From: Gammaproteobacteria bacterium
GTDB lineage: Bacteria > Pseudomonadota > Gammaproteobacteria > Pseudomonadales > Pseudohongiellaceae
Length of the DNA: 64,000 bases
NCBI GenBank assembly: GCA_029245395.1
Contig: JAQWPL010000026.1
Span: 62,001-126,000 of the forward strand
Direction: 5' to 3'
Shown: positions 1 to 9,112 of the stretch, in pieces
How positions within the stretch are numbered: the stretch's first letter is position 1
Layout: the number at the start of each line of letters is the position of its first letter
Position numbers and translations under genes: made by a program
Notes under the pieces: model-generated
Told to the model about the DNA's origin: nothing
The model's database searches: none
Seen by the model: the letters and a program-made list of their open reading frames with translations, nothing else

Positions 1-1661
1 AGGTCAGTTAGATAGTCACGTAAAACATTACCAGTGACTGATATTGTGTCTTCACCATTTTTCATCCGTAGCAGGGAAAAGCGTGTAGCTTCTACAGGGG
101 GCATAATGCGGATGTCCAAACCTTCTGTATCATGCTGAGGTAGATAAGTATTTACCTTATTGATTAGTTCGGAATCATGGGCGCGCTCAGGGTTCAGCCA
201 GAATACTGTCGGATTACCAGAAGCTCGGGCTCGATTAACAGCCAGTTTTACCCAGTCTTGTATCGCAGCATCCTTGACCTGGCACATGCGCCAGATATCT
301 CCTTTTTCAACCTCATGGGACAACAGGGTATCGCCTGCGGCGTTTACGACACGAATAGTGCCTGTACTGCTTATTTCAAACGTTTTGTCGTGAGAGCCAT
401 ATTCCTCAGCTTTCTGTGCCATCAGTCCGACATTGGGCACAGAACCCATGGTACTTGGATCAAAAGCACCATGTTGTTTGCAGAAATCGATGGTTTCCTG
501 ATACACATCTGCATAGCATCGGTCAGGAATAATAGCCAGAGTATCGTGCAGTTCACCATCAGGGCCCCACATCTTTCCGGAAGTTCGTATAGCGGCGGGC
601 ATGGAGGCATCAATAATGATGTCGCTTGGCACGTGGAGATTGGTAATACCTTTATCGGAGTTCACCATTGCCAGGTCAGGACGGGCGTCATAGCAAGCCT
701 GGATATCTTGCGCAATTTCCTTTTTCTTTTCATCTGGCAAGGTTTCAATTTGGTCCAGGATAGCGCCGAACCCGTTATTGGGGTTCACTCCAAGTTCAGC
801 AAATGTTGCGCTGTGTTTTTCAAACACATCGCTGAAGAAGACTGAAACAGCATGGCCAAATAAAATCGGATCCGAGACCTTCATCATGGTGGCTTTCAAG
901 TGCAATGACAGAAGCACTCCAGATTGTTTTGCTTCGTCAAAGGCCTGCTCAAGAAATTCGCGCAGATCACTGCAACTCATAACGCAGGCGTCAATAATTT
1001 CACCAGGTAGAAGAGGCGCCTCTTCTTTAAGGGTTTTAATATTTCCGTCCTCGTTAACGAATTCGATACGAAAATTATCATCTTTTTTCAATGTCACGGA
1101 TTTTTCACTGCCGAAAAAATCACCCTTATCCATATGAGTAACCTTTGTCTGTGAATCTGCTGACCACTCTCCCATGCTGTGTGGGTTTATTTGGGCATAT
1201 TGTTTAACGGCACCAGGAGCTCGTCGATCCGAATTGCCTTCACGCAGGACCGGGTTGACGGCGCTGCCTTTAATTCTGTCATACCGCTCTTTGATATCGC
1301 GCTCTTCATCAGTCTGAGGATTATCAGGATAGTCGGGGAGGGTGTAGCCCATGGTCTGTAATTCCTGAATAGAGGCATTCATCTGTGGCAGTGAAGCGCT
1401 GATATTAGGCAATTTGATGATATTGGCTTCAGGCTGCAAAGCCAGATTGCCCAGATAGGTGAGGTCGTCAGATTGCTGTAAAGCATCCGGTAAATACTCA
1501 GGAAAAACGGCTATGATCCGCCCGGCAAGAGATATGTCCCGGGTTTCTACATGGATGTCAGCCTTCGCAGTAAATGCTTTGATAAAGGGAAGCAACGAAT
1601 ACGTAGCAAGTGCTGGCGCCTCGTCAGTCAGGGTATAAATAATAGTCGGGTTGTCAGACAT
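1..1661 (-). CDS. icd: NADP-dependent isocitrate dehydrogenase, monomeric type (3' end outside window)
   Basis: Oxidative decarboxylation of isocitrate to 2-oxoglutarate with NADP, a cytosolic TCA-cycle step. The minus-strand frame is open from ATG at 1661 to the window edge, about 553 codons of a family that is usually near 740 residues. It starts [20 protein letters not shown], typical of the monomeric enzyme and unlike the short homodimeric Icd. Other family blocks seen are [20 protein letters not shown] and the substrate/metal region [20 protein letters not shown]. The C-terminal quarter lies outside the window. It follows argS on the same strand with about 155 nt between them, and a TATAAT at 1737-1742 suggests its own promoter. 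Identity is firm from the sequence; the function is from the family. Confidence 0.95.
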   Translation of the reverse strand, partial: MSDNPTIIYTLTDEAPALATYSLLPFIKAFTAKADIHVETRDISLAGRIIAVFPEYLPDALQQSDDLTYLGNLALQPEANIIKLPNISASLPQMNASIQELQTMGYTLPDYPDNPQTDEERDIKERYDRIKGSAVNPVLREGNSDRRAPGAVKQYAQINPHSMGEWSADSQTKVTHMDKGDFFGSEKSVTLKKDDNFRIEFVNEDGNIKTLKEEAPLLPGEIIDACVMSCSDLREFLEQAFDEAKQSGVLLSLHLKATMMKVSDPILFGHAVSVFFSDVFEKHSATFAELGVNPNNGFGAILDQIETLPDEKKKEIAQDIQACYDARPDLAMVNSDKGITNLHVPSDIIIDASMPAAIRTSGKMWGPDGELHDTLAIIPDRCYADVYQETIDFCKQHGAFDPSTMGSVPNVGLMAQKAEEYGSHDKTFEISSTGTIRVVNAAGDTLLSHEVEKGDIWRMCQVKDAAIQDWVKLAVNRARASGNPTVFWLNPERAHDSELINKVNTYLPQHDTEGLDIRIMPPVEATRFSLLRMKNGEDTISVTGNVLRDYLTD

Positions 1662-1736
1662 GTTTTACCTGGTCAATAATTAGTGAAGAGTTTGCATTGG
1701 AATGAGGTTGTCAGTGCCCGGATTCATGCGGCGCGC

Positions 1737-1742
1737 ATTATA
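1737..1742 (-). promoter_or_regulatory. Putative -10 element for icd
   Basis: Perfect TATAAT on the minus strand, about 75 nt upstream of the icd ATG and downstream of the argS stop. No convincing -35 hexamer is found 16-18 nt further upstream, so this is only a candidate. Confidence 0.4.
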
Positions 1743-1816
1743 GCAACATGCATAGGCAGGGGGTAGGGTGGGCGCAAGGGTTAGAGCAGGTAAGTGTAGA
1801 TTCCGAGCTGCCAGTT

Positions 1817-3544
1817 TTACATTTGCTCGAGGGTCTCTATGCCTAGCAGTTTGAGACCCTCTTTGAGGGTTTTGGCCGTTAGATGACTTAAACCGAGGCG
1901 TGAACCGCGAACAGCAGGCCCTGCCTTTAAAACCGGGCAGGCCTCATAAAACCGCATATAGAGCCCAGCCAGTTCATAAAGATAAAGACACAATTGGTTA
2001 GGCAGGCAGTCCTGCGCCACTTGTTCCATAGTTTCTGTGAATTGTAAGAGCTTTAACGCCAGGGCTTTTTCTTCCGGCTCTGAAATCACAATAATGAAAC
2101 CAGACGACTCATCCTGGTCAATCTTCCGAAAAATACTCCGAATTCTTGCATAGGCATACAACAGGTAAGGTGCAGTGTTGCCTTCAAAAGAGAGCATAGT
2201 GTCCCAATCGAAAATGTAATCGCTGTTACGGTTTTTGCTGAGTTCAAAATACTTGATCGCGGCGATACCAACAATATCGGCAATGCTTTGCTGTTCAGCC
2301 CCTTCCAGGGATGAGTTTTTTTCCGCTACAACATCATGGGCCCGGTTGACGCCTTCTTCCATGAGGTCCAGTAGCTTTACAGTGCCGCCCGAGCGGGTTT
2401 TAAAGGGCTTGCCATCAACGCCCATCATGGTGCCGTAAGACAGATGCTCAAGGGAACAATCCGAGTTTATAAACCCGGCTTTATCGGCCACCTGGAATAC
2501 CTGCTGGAAGTGCAGACTTTGGCGTGCATCCACAACGTACAGTACACGATTGGCATTGAGCTCGTTGCAGCGATAGCGGACAGCAGCAAGATCGGTAGTA
2601 GCATACAGATAGCCGCCGTCTGATTTCTGAATGATAGTTGGCTGGGGCGTGCCATCTTTGGACGTAAATTCATCCAGAAAAACACAGCGCGCACCGTCTG
2701 ATTCAGTCAGCAGCTTTTTATCGTCTAATTCTCTGACGATCTCGGGTAAGTCGTTGTTATAGAAACTTTCTGCCCGAATATCTTCAGGTGTAAGAGTTAT
2801 ACCCAGCTTTTCATAAAGCGACTGACAATGTGCTACAGACACTTCAATAAAGGCTTTCCACAGTGTCAGGCATTCAGTATCACCAGCCTGGAGTTTGACT
2901 ACGTTGTCGCGGCTGGTTTTTGCAAACTCCGGATCAGCATCAAACTTTTCTTTGGCATGGCGGTAGAAAATTTCCAGGTCAGCAAGTTCATTTTCCAGAC
3001 TGGTTTCATTGCTTTGAAGTTCCTGCATGTAGGTAATCAACATGCCAAATTGCGTGCCCCAGTCACCAAAATGATTTTGTTTAATTACAGTGTGGCCCAG
3101 GTAGTCAAATAATCTGGCCAGGGCATCGCCAATGATAGTTCCCCGCAGATGTCCGACGTGCATTTCTTTGGCAAGATTAGGGGATGAATAATCGACAACA
3201 ACTGTTTGGGGCTGTGTTGATGAAACGACAAGACAATCATTTTGTATCAGGGTATTTAATTCTTTAGCCAAAAAATCTGCTGAAATGAAAATGTTGATGA
3301 AGCCCGGACCAGCGAGTTCCATTTTGTCGGCTATGCCTTCAAGATCCAGGTTTTCCAGAACTTTTTCGCCAAGTTGTCGGGGGTTTTGTTGCAGTTTTTT
3401 TGCTGCACCCATAATGCCGTTGGCCTGGTAATCGCCAAACTTTTCCTCTCGGGCATAATTAATCAGTGCCTGGCTGTCATCAAGGCCGGATGCTTCGCTA
3501 ATCCGGGCAGAGATGATGGCATCTAGGTGGTGTTTCAAATTCAT
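1817..3544 (-). CDS. argS: Arginyl-tRNA synthetase
   Basis: Class I aminoacyl-tRNA synthetase charging tRNA-Arg with arginine in the cytosol. The frame is open from 3568, but the start at ATG 3544 gives MNLKHHLDAIISARI, matching the usual N-terminal additional domain, and a length of 575 residues, which is normal. The signature SSPNLAKEMHVGHLRGT contains the HIGH-like HVGH motif near residues 129-132. As in most bacterial ArgRS, the KMSK region is degenerate (GKPFKTRSGGTVKL). The C-terminal DALR-type anticodon-binding domain ends in ETLEQM. A sigma70-like promoter lies at 3578-3607. It is separated from the aminopeptidase gene upstream by 126 nt. Confidence 0.97.
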   Translation of the reverse strand: MNLKHHLDAIISARISEASGLDDSQALINYAREEKFGDYQANGIMGAAKKLQQNPRQLGEKVLENLDLEGIADKMELAGPGFINIFISADFLAKELNTLIQNDCLVVSSTQPQTVVVDYSSPNLAKEMHVGHLRGTIIGDALARLFDYLGHTVIKQNHFGDWGTQFGMLITYMQELQSNETSLENELADLEIFYRHAKEKFDADPEFAKTSRDNVVKLQAGDTECLTLWKAFIEVSVAHCQSLYEKLGITLTPEDIRAESFYNNDLPEIVRELDDKKLLTESDGARCVFLDEFTSKDGTPQPTIIQKSDGGYLYATTDLAAVRYRCNELNANRVLYVVDARQSLHFQQVFQVADKAGFINSDCSLEHLSYGTMMGVDGKPFKTRSGGTVKLLDLMEEGVNRAHDVVAEKNSSLEGAEQQSIADIVGIAAIKYFELSKNRNSDYIFDWDTMLSFEGNTAPYLLYAYARIRSIFRKIDQDESSGFIIVISEPEEKALALKLLQFTETMEQVAQDCLPNQLCLYLYELAGLYMRFYEACPVLKAGPAVRGSRLGLSHLTAKTLKEGLKLLGIETLEQM

Positions 3545-3577
3545 GGGGAAAGTGGGGCCAGCATCCAAAAGGAGGGC

Positions 3578-3607
3578 ATTTTACACCAAAGCAGAAAGCG
3601 CTGTCAG
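3578..3607 (-). promoter_or_regulatory. Sigma70-like promoter of argS
   Basis: On the minus strand CTGACA (3607-3602) and TAAAAT (3583-3578) are separated by 18 nt and lie about 35 nt upstream of the argS ATG at 3544. The alternative upstream start at 3568 would leave almost no leader, so the promoter supports the downstream ATG. Confidence 0.55.
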
Positions 3608-3670
3608 AGTAAAAACGAGCCCCAGAAACAGTTACTTTGCTGCTACTTTAGAACCAGCCTCACTCGCCTC

Positions 3671-6310
3671 TTACTCGACTAAGGCACGTACCCTCACACA
3701 GCGCTGCATGTCCTGTAAGGCTGTAAGCAGAGGTCTACTGACAGTTTGTCGGTATTGTCCCCAGGTTTGTACGGCCGATTCAAATCGGGCGATACTGCCT
3801 TCATCACAGCGTGTTGGCAGCAATGCCTGATAGACATTCATAAATCTATCTTCTGCAGTTTCTGCCCAGTCAGACCAGGCAGCAAATATTTGATCCGCAA
3901 ACATATCAATCAGTTCATGCTGTTCATTTTCGAATAAATAGGAAGCGATATATCGTTGATTGGCTACCTTGTATCGGTCCGGCTCGTTAATCAGGCTGTT
4001 TAAAAAAGCTGCTTTTACTGAAGCCTGTGGCCGGCTCGCTGTGGCAGCAAGAGCGGAATTCATGCCTAAATCCGAAGGGTCCATAGTCATTTCTGCTGTA
4101 AGCAGTGCTTCATAATCTTCATGGAGATAACGGTTCAACATGACAATAATGTCCCAGCGCTTGTCCTGGTCAATCTCGATAACTGGAATACTGTCATTTC
4201 CGGTTAGCATTGATTGAAGGGCATTCAGCGCCTCTTTTGTGTGCGCCAGATTAACAAAACTGCTATACCAGATTTGCTGAATTTCCGAGCCCGGCTCGGC
4301 AGACTCAAGTGCATTCCACGCAAAATTTTGCAGCGATTCTCGCATTGCTTTATGGCCGCCGAAACGATTGTAATAATTGAAAGCGGCCCGAAGATTGCCG
4401 CTGACCTGGCGGACGACAAGATCATCACTTTCTTCACCAATATTATTGACAGCAAAATCAACGAATTCATTCAGTGGCATCGCGGCATTTCTGACACTGG
4501 ACCAGAGTGATTCCCATAACATGAGGCGTGTTGTGGCGCTGGAGAAGTCATTAATATGCTCACGAAGTGTAGACCTGGATATCGGGTCAAGATCAATGAC
4601 CAGGTAGGCATGATCATTTTCATTAGGAAAGACCATGTCAGGGCAAGGCTCACCCACGGCTTCAGGAATCCACGTTACAGCGCCCTTGTAGGTCACAGGT
4701 ATTGCATTGCCAAGTACCATTGTATCGTCGGTGTAACGATACAATCCAACCAGTGTGCGTTGGCTACGCAATACTTTGTCTGCCACTGCAATGCCAGGCA
4801 CAGACTGCACCAGGCGCATCTCGGTAATGCGCTCATTTTTGCAACTGAACTGCGCACGCAACGTGTTGGCACCTGATGTTTGCAGCCATTCCTGTTTCCA
4901 TCTGCTCAGGTCAAGGTTGGCACTGTCAGCCAGCGAATCTACCAGGTCATCGAGACTGGCATTGGCATAGCTATGCTCCTTGATGTAATTGCTGACACCC
5001 TGGCGAAAGTTTTCTTCACCGATGAAATAGGGCAGTTGTTTTAGCAGAGCACTGCCTTTCTGGTACGTGATGGTATCGAAACTTGAAAAAGCATCGCTGG
5101 TAGTAAGGACATTTCCCGGGGAGACAGGATGAGTCGTGACCAGATCGTCGGCACGATAAGCGCTGGCCTTACCGCTGGAATAAAAAATGTCCCAGGCATT
5201 GGTAAACTCGGTCGCCTCGACTGTGCCGAGATAACCCATATAAGTGGCAAAGCTTTCGTTGAGCCAGAGGTCATCCCACCATTCCATGGTCACAATATCC
5301 CCAAACCACATATGCGCCATTTCATGGGCTATCACATACGTAAGACGGAATAGATCGGCGTTGTCTTTAGCGCCTCGTGAGATATACCGTTCATTGAAGG
5401 TTACTGCGCCCATATTTTCCATGGCACCGGCATTAAAATCAGGCACTACAATCTGGTCATATTTACTAAGGGGATAGGGGACATCATAATAATTCTGAAA
5501 AAAGTTCAATAACTGGCGTGTAGGAATAAACCATTCCTGTGTGTCCACAAATTCTGCCAGGGAATTGCGGGCAAACAGTCGCATTTGTATCGCTCCCGCC
5601 TGCTCTTCCCAAACGGTGAAAGGACCCGCGTGGAATGCATAAAGATAGGTAGACAGTGCCAGTGTAGGTGGAAACTGCCAACGCTTGCGGTTGCCCTCTG
5701 TCTGAATGTTGTTTTCTGCCATATTGGATATGACTTGCCAGCTTTCAGGAACAAGCACTTCCAGAGTGAAAGTGGCTTTCAAGTTAGGTTGGTCAAACAT
5801 GGGAAAAAAGCGATTGGCACTGTAGGGTTCAAAATTGGTGTACAGGTATTCCTCACCATTTTCCTGATCGGTGAATTTGTGTAATCCATCACCATTCTGG
5901 GTAAAAGGTCGGCGGAATGTGATGACGAGTTCATTGGCGCCAGTTGAAAACTGTGCGGGCGGCAGGCTGATGAACCACTGTGAGTATTCCCAATCTGCAG
6001 TGTTGCCATTCAAGCTGACGGCTATAATATCACCGGAATCAAAATCCACGGTCAGGGGTGAACTATTTCCAGCGGCCACTTCAAAGCTGATTTGAGAAGT
6101 ACCGCTAAATTCATCAGAGCCTGCTTCTACATTAATAGAGACCTGATAATTCACCTCGCTGATCTGTGTACTGCGGAACATTGCATAATGCTGGTGCAAT
6201 TGAGCTTCTGCTTCCCTGATAACGGCTTCTTGTCCCAGGGCAGGACAGACTAAAACCAAGTGAGATAGCAGAGCGGCAAAGGTGCAGAGTGATTGTTGGC
6301 GAAATTTCAT
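3671..6310 (-). CDS. Secreted M1-family zinc aminopeptidase
   Basis: Predicted exported metallo-aminopeptidase removing N-terminal residues from peptides. The frame is open from a TTG at 6325, but ATG at 6310 has a GGAG Shine-Dalgarno 5 nt upstream and leads straight into a signal peptide (MKFRQQSLCTFAALLSHLVL, ending near CPALGQE). Numbered from 6325, the exopeptidase motif GAMEN is at about 300-304, the zinc motif HEMAH at 334-338, and the third ligand Glu (NESFATY) at about 357. The long helical C-terminal region resembles the ERAP1/puromycin-sensitive aminopeptidase type rather than cytosolic PepN. At about 880 residues the length is normal. It may help scavenge peptides in the periplasm or outside the cell. 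Confidence 0.93.
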   Translation of the reverse strand: MKFRQQSLCTFAALLSHLVLVCPALGQEAVIREAEAQLHQHYAMFRSTQISEVNYQVSINVEAGSDEFSGTSQISFEVAAGNSSPLTVDFDSGDIIAVSLNGNTADWEYSQWFISLPPAQFSTGANELVITFRRPFTQNGDGLHKFTDQENGEEYLYTNFEPYSANRFFPMFDQPNLKATFTLEVLVPESWQVISNMAENNIQTEGNRKRWQFPPTLALSTYLYAFHAGPFTVWEEQAGAIQMRLFARNSLAEFVDTQEWFIPTRQLLNFFQNYYDVPYPLSKYDQIVVPDFNAGAMENMGAVTFNERYISRGAKDNADLFRLTYVIAHEMAHMWFGDIVTMEWWDDLWLNESFATYMGYLGTVEATEFTNAWDIFYSSGKASAYRADDLVTTHPVSPGNVLTTSDAFSSFDTITYQKGSALLKQLPYFIGEENFRQGVSNYIKEHSYANASLDDLVDSLADSANLDLSRWKQEWLQTSGANTLRAQFSCKNERITEMRLVQSVPGIAVADKVLRSQRTLVGLYRYTDDTMVLGNAIPVTYKGAVTWIPEAVGEPCPDMVFPNENDHAYLVIDLDPISRSTLREHINDFSSATTRLMLWESLWSSVRNAAMPLNEFVDFAVNNIGEESDDLVVRQVSGNLRAAFNYYNRFGGHKAMRESLQNFAWNALESAEPGSEIQQIWYSSFVNLAHTKEALNALQSMLTGNDSIPVIEIDQDKRWDIIVMLNRYLHEDYEALLTAEMTMDPSDLGMNSALAATASRPQASVKAAFLNSLINEPDRYKVANQRYIASYLFENEQHELIDMFADQIFAAWSDWAETAEDRFMNVYQALLPTRCDEGSIARFESAVQTWGQYRQTVSRPLLTALQDMQRCVRVRALVE

Positions 6311-6470
6311 GTGCACTCCATTCAAAATTGACGGGTGTTTAAAGAGAGATAATATGAATTGCCTGTATTCAACTCAAGGTGATATTCCCCACGCTCTTAC
6401 GAGGCGTAGAGGTGTCTTCAATAAATAAGTTCAACACCATTTTTATTTCTAAGATATAAAAAGGTATATA

Positions 6471-6498
6471 AAAAAAGGCGCCATCAGGCGCCTTTTTT
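6471..6498 (-). terminator. Rho-independent terminator downstream of the lectin-like gene
   Basis: A perfect 12-bp inverted repeat (6471-6482 and 6487-6498; core GGCGCC, loop 4 nt) with runs of six A and six T at its ends, so it can work in either direction. It lies 17 nt past the stop of the minus-strand gene at 6515 and upstream of the aminopeptidase gene. Confidence 0.85.
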
Positions 6499-6514
6499 AT
6501 TTACTCAAGGGTAA

Positions 6515-7168
6515 TTATTCCCCTGTAGCAAAGCAATAATACAAACCATTGCCGCCTGAAGCCTGCAGTTGTTCCTGGCTGCAGCCACGGGAAACATGCG
6601 CAGCATTCCATGACTCTGCCATGGCGCCACCACCGACTCTGTCGAAGTGACCAACGGTAGCACTGGACTGATCAGTATTGCTGGTCCAGTTGTTACAGGT
6701 CAGACCAGATGAGGTGCCGTCTGGGTTAGAACCGGTGAGTACGTCATGCATGTTTGGGCTGTCGCCCACACCATTCACGGTACCGCCACTTTCTGTCAAA
6801 GATACTTGCTTATTCAGGTTGGCATTGCTGTAGTGAATATCCATAACGCCACGTCCTGCCAATTCACCCTCGGAGTTATACCAGGGCCCACTGCCGATTC
6901 TGTCTCGTGCATAGACGCCGTCAGGACCTGTGGTACTCAGGTATGCGCGCCAGGTTTTACCATTGACGCCTACAGATTCAGCAAGAGTGGCGCAATGGGC
7001 ATCAGCACCTGCAAGGCCACCCAGGTTGGCCCCATCACCGGGTCCTTGGCTAGTGATGAAAAAACTCATACTGGTATCTTGATCCCCCCCGCCGCCCGGT
7101 TGTGCAAGCACTGGAAATGTGGTGCAGACAAGAACAGCGCCTGTTATTAACAATTGGTTCATTTTCAT
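6515..7168 (-). CDS. Small secreted protein with C-type-lectin-like fold, DUF1554/endostatin-like
   Basis: 217 residues with an N-terminal signal peptide (MKMNQLLITGAVLVCTTFPV, cleavage near LAQPGGGG). The mature part begins with FFITSQGPGDGANLGGLAGA followed by DAHC, the pattern seen in DUF1554/collagenase-lectin-like secreted proteins (G-x-N-L-G-G-L-x-G-A-D-x-x-C). Four cysteines (HC, TCNNW, RGCS, YYCF) would allow two disulfides, and C-NNW is typical of C-type-lectin-like folds. No enzymatic motif is seen and the role is unknown; binding of surface or extracellular ligands is only inferred. It has its own strong terminator and is divergent from the VOC gene. Confidence 0.75.
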   Translation of the reverse strand: MKMNQLLITGAVLVCTTFPVLAQPGGGGDQDTSMSFFITSQGPGDGANLGGLAGADAHCATLAESVGVNGKTWRAYLSTTGPDGVYARDRIGSGPWYNSEGELAGRGVMDIHYSNANLNKQVSLTESGGTVNGVGDSPNMHDVLTGSNPDGTSSGLTCNNWTSNTDQSSATVGHFDRVGGGAMAESWNAAHVSRGCSQEQLQASGGNGLYYCFATGE

Positions 7169-7220
7169 TATATTACCCCTTTGAATTCCCTTGCGGGACA
7201 GCTTACATTGACTTAAAAAT

Positions 7221-7234
7221 GTGACACGTGTTAC
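7221..7234. promoter_or_regulatory. Imperfect palindrome in the divergent intergenic region
   Basis: GTGACACGTGTTAC is a palindrome at 12 of 14 positions, centred on CACGTG. It lies between two divergent genes (lectin-like, starting at 7168, and VOC, starting at 7393), where an operator would be expected. No regulator is known for it. Confidence 0.35.
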
Positions 7235-7392
7235 AAAAATTCACACAGGTGGCGCTAAAAGTCAACAACAGTCATTACTCCATAGCCGATTGCTGGAAAC
7301 AGACGCTCGCTTAAGGCATGATATAGTGCATACAAATAGAAAGAATGTCCTCCATAATGCATGTGCTAGAGAATAAAGGGTCAGGCCAAATT

Positions 7393-8409
7393 ATGATAAA
7401 TCGCCGACTGTTAATTACATTACTCACTGCCTTTGTAAGCAATAGTCTTCTGCCTGTTTCAGCAGCGCAAGCCCCTGCAGGTATACGTGTAGAAAAGCTG
7501 AATTATTTTGAAATACGGGTAAGTGACATTGATAGATCTCTGGCTTTTTACCAGCAAATGTTCGGCATGCCAGTACAGTCAAGGAGCGACGACCGGATTT
7601 TGTTGAAGATAGGTGAGCAAAACAAGTATATGGCCATACGGCCTTTGCTGTCAGGTGAAGCGCCTGCAATCACGCAACTGGGTTACTCGGTGTTAAATTA
7701 CGACCTGGAGAACCAGTTGGCTGTACTCAAGGCGAGTGGCTTTCAGGAAATAGACCCTCCTGACATCACTCTGCCGGGTATTGAGAATACCATGAGCACC
7801 TGGGTCAAACTGCAAGGAAATACACCTACCCTGTATTTTTCAGATGCCCGCGGATTGATTGTCCGGCTGACTGATCCTGCCTGGTGTGGAGGACAAGGAC
7901 CTCTCGGTAATACCTGTGGCACGCCGGAAGCTGTGTCACCTGGAGTGATCCAGTTGGGTGAGATCAATCATTTTACTTCTTTTGTTAACGATGGTGCCGG
8001 TGCGAATCTTTTTTACCAGGATTTCTTCGATCTGGAAATTCAGGCATACCAGGGACCCAATTCTCCAGTGACAGGTATAGGAGATGGTAAACAGTTTGTC
8101 ATGTACGCCGGTCCTTTCCCTGGCGGTGAGAACGCACCCGCCAATATTCACCATGTCAGTTTTAACCTGGATGGCTTTATTGTGGATGATATCCTCGGTC
8201 GGTTCGAGACTCAGGGTATAACGGACAGAGGGGAACGCCAGATTGGCCCGATGATGCATTACATCAGCTTACGAATGCCTGAAAGAGGTGGCGTGGAAGG
8301 TGGTACGCCGGAAGTGTATTTTACTGACCCCGATGGGATTCTCGTGCAACTCCAGGATACGACCTACTGTGGTGGCGGCGGCTACTTAGGGAATCAGTGC
8401 CTGAAGTAG
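7393..8409 (+). CDS. Secreted two-domain VOC (glyoxalase/bleomycin-resistance fold) protein
   Basis: ATG 7393 starts a signal peptide (MINRRLLITLLTAFVSNSLL, cleavage near VSAAQA); the frame is open from 7345. Two VOC domains follow: the first opens LNYFEIRVSDIDRSLAFYQQ and the second INHFTSFVNDGAGANLFYQD. Each ends in a Cys-bearing tail of the same form (WCGGQGPLGNTC and YCGGGGYLGNQC), so the protein looks like an internal duplication. Metal-dependent lyase, dioxygenase or binding roles are all possible in this superfamily; substrate unknown. Export is unusual for VOC enzymes, which are mostly cytosolic. A long hairpin follows at 8438-8504. Confidence 0.85.
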   Translation: MINRRLLITLLTAFVSNSLLPVSAAQAPAGIRVEKLNYFEIRVSDIDRSLAFYQQMFGMPVQSRSDDRILLKIGEQNKYMAIRPLLSGEAPAITQLGYSVLNYDLENQLAVLKASGFQEIDPPDITLPGIENTMSTWVKLQGNTPTLYFSDARGLIVRLTDPAWCGGQGPLGNTCGTPEAVSPGVIQLGEINHFTSFVNDGAGANLFYQDFFDLEIQAYQGPNSPVTGIGDGKQFVMYAGPFPGGENAPANIHHVSFNLDGFIVDDILGRFETQGITDRGERQIGPMMHYISLRMPERGGVEGGTPEVYFTDPDGILVQLQDTTYCGGGGYLGNQCLK

Positions 8410-8437
8410 GGAGCTATTGCGCTCGCCATTTCTGTGT

Positions 8438-8504
8438 TAAAAGTAATTCCTGATTCCCTAGGCGTACTCCTTTGTACTGCTTGTGATATCAGGAATCACT
8501 TTTG
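8438..8504 (+). terminator. Long imperfect hairpin after the VOC gene, possible terminator
   Basis: ATTCCTGAT (8446-8454) and ATCAGGAAT (8488-8496) are perfect complements. The stem continues outward past one mismatch (AAAAGT with ACTTTT), giving about 15 bp around a 33-nt loop that itself contains GTAC...GTAC. The following T run is short, so termination is not certain. Confidence 0.4.
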
Positions 8505-8597
8505 CCTTGTTCTGGCTTCGCTCATGACACTCCAGTGACTTATCGGTTTTATTAATAAGCCTTCACTCCTTCCCTGCGTGCATTTTGCCTCGATTAA

Positions 8598-8984
8598 TTT
8601 TCGCTCGCTAAGCTTAGGAATTACGTTGATCTGAGCAGCCCGGTTGCGAAGATCCGGTGGCGTACCAAACCAGCGGCGTTCAATTTGTTGCGTCCCATCC
8701 TGAAGCTGGCTGACGGGTCCTATCTGGTCGGGAACTATACCGAAGGCTATACCGGTGACTGGCGTGTGACCGAGTTTTCGTTCGCGAGCGTCCGGTGGCG
8801 GAGCTTCGATCCGGTAAACTGCGTTACGACGCGCACTATCGCGGGCTGGATCGAAGACCCTGATCTCAGTCGGGTCGAGGAAGTTGGCTTTACTGATCTG
8901 ACGCGCGGCAGCGGAGGGGGCGCCGGCGGCGGTAGCCGTGTGGACTGGATCGAGGTCTATGGCTTCCCAATTCCGAGGAGTTAG
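8598..8984 (+). pseudogene. G+C-rich C-terminal gene fragment without start
   Basis: The frame opens after TAA at 8595-8597 and ends at TAG near 8984, about 128 codons with no ATG start. The product reads as protein-like sequence (for example LLRPILKLADGSYLVGNYTE, GWIEDPDLSRVEEVGFTDL and SRVDWIEVYGFPIPRS) and resembles beta-sandwich tails of secreted proteins, though I cannot name the family. By direct count, G+C over 8761-8940 is about 62-70 percent per line, well above the neighbours. The 5' part of the parent gene is missing. I read this as a relic of a transferred gene. The opposite-strand frame across the same bases looks like a shadow. Confidence 0.6.
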
Positions 8985-9112
8985 ATCTGTGACTCGAGCC
9001 ATTTGAGTGTTAGATCGATTCCCTGTTGCCGTGGAACCGGTACACCGTATATTTCATATGTGAACGATACACGCACCATTCATTCCAGACCTGGAAAAGA
9101 AAAACAATTGAG

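Noticed and set aside
177-845. 222-codon plus-strand ORF
   Set aside because: Antisense shadow of icd, whose minus-strand frame matches a well-known enzyme throughout.
8496-9002. 168-codon minus-strand ORF across the G+C-rich fragment
   Set aside because: The plus-strand frame has coherent protein-like sequence; the minus frame is charged low-complexity without a recognisable fold, as expected for a shadow in G+C-rich DNA.
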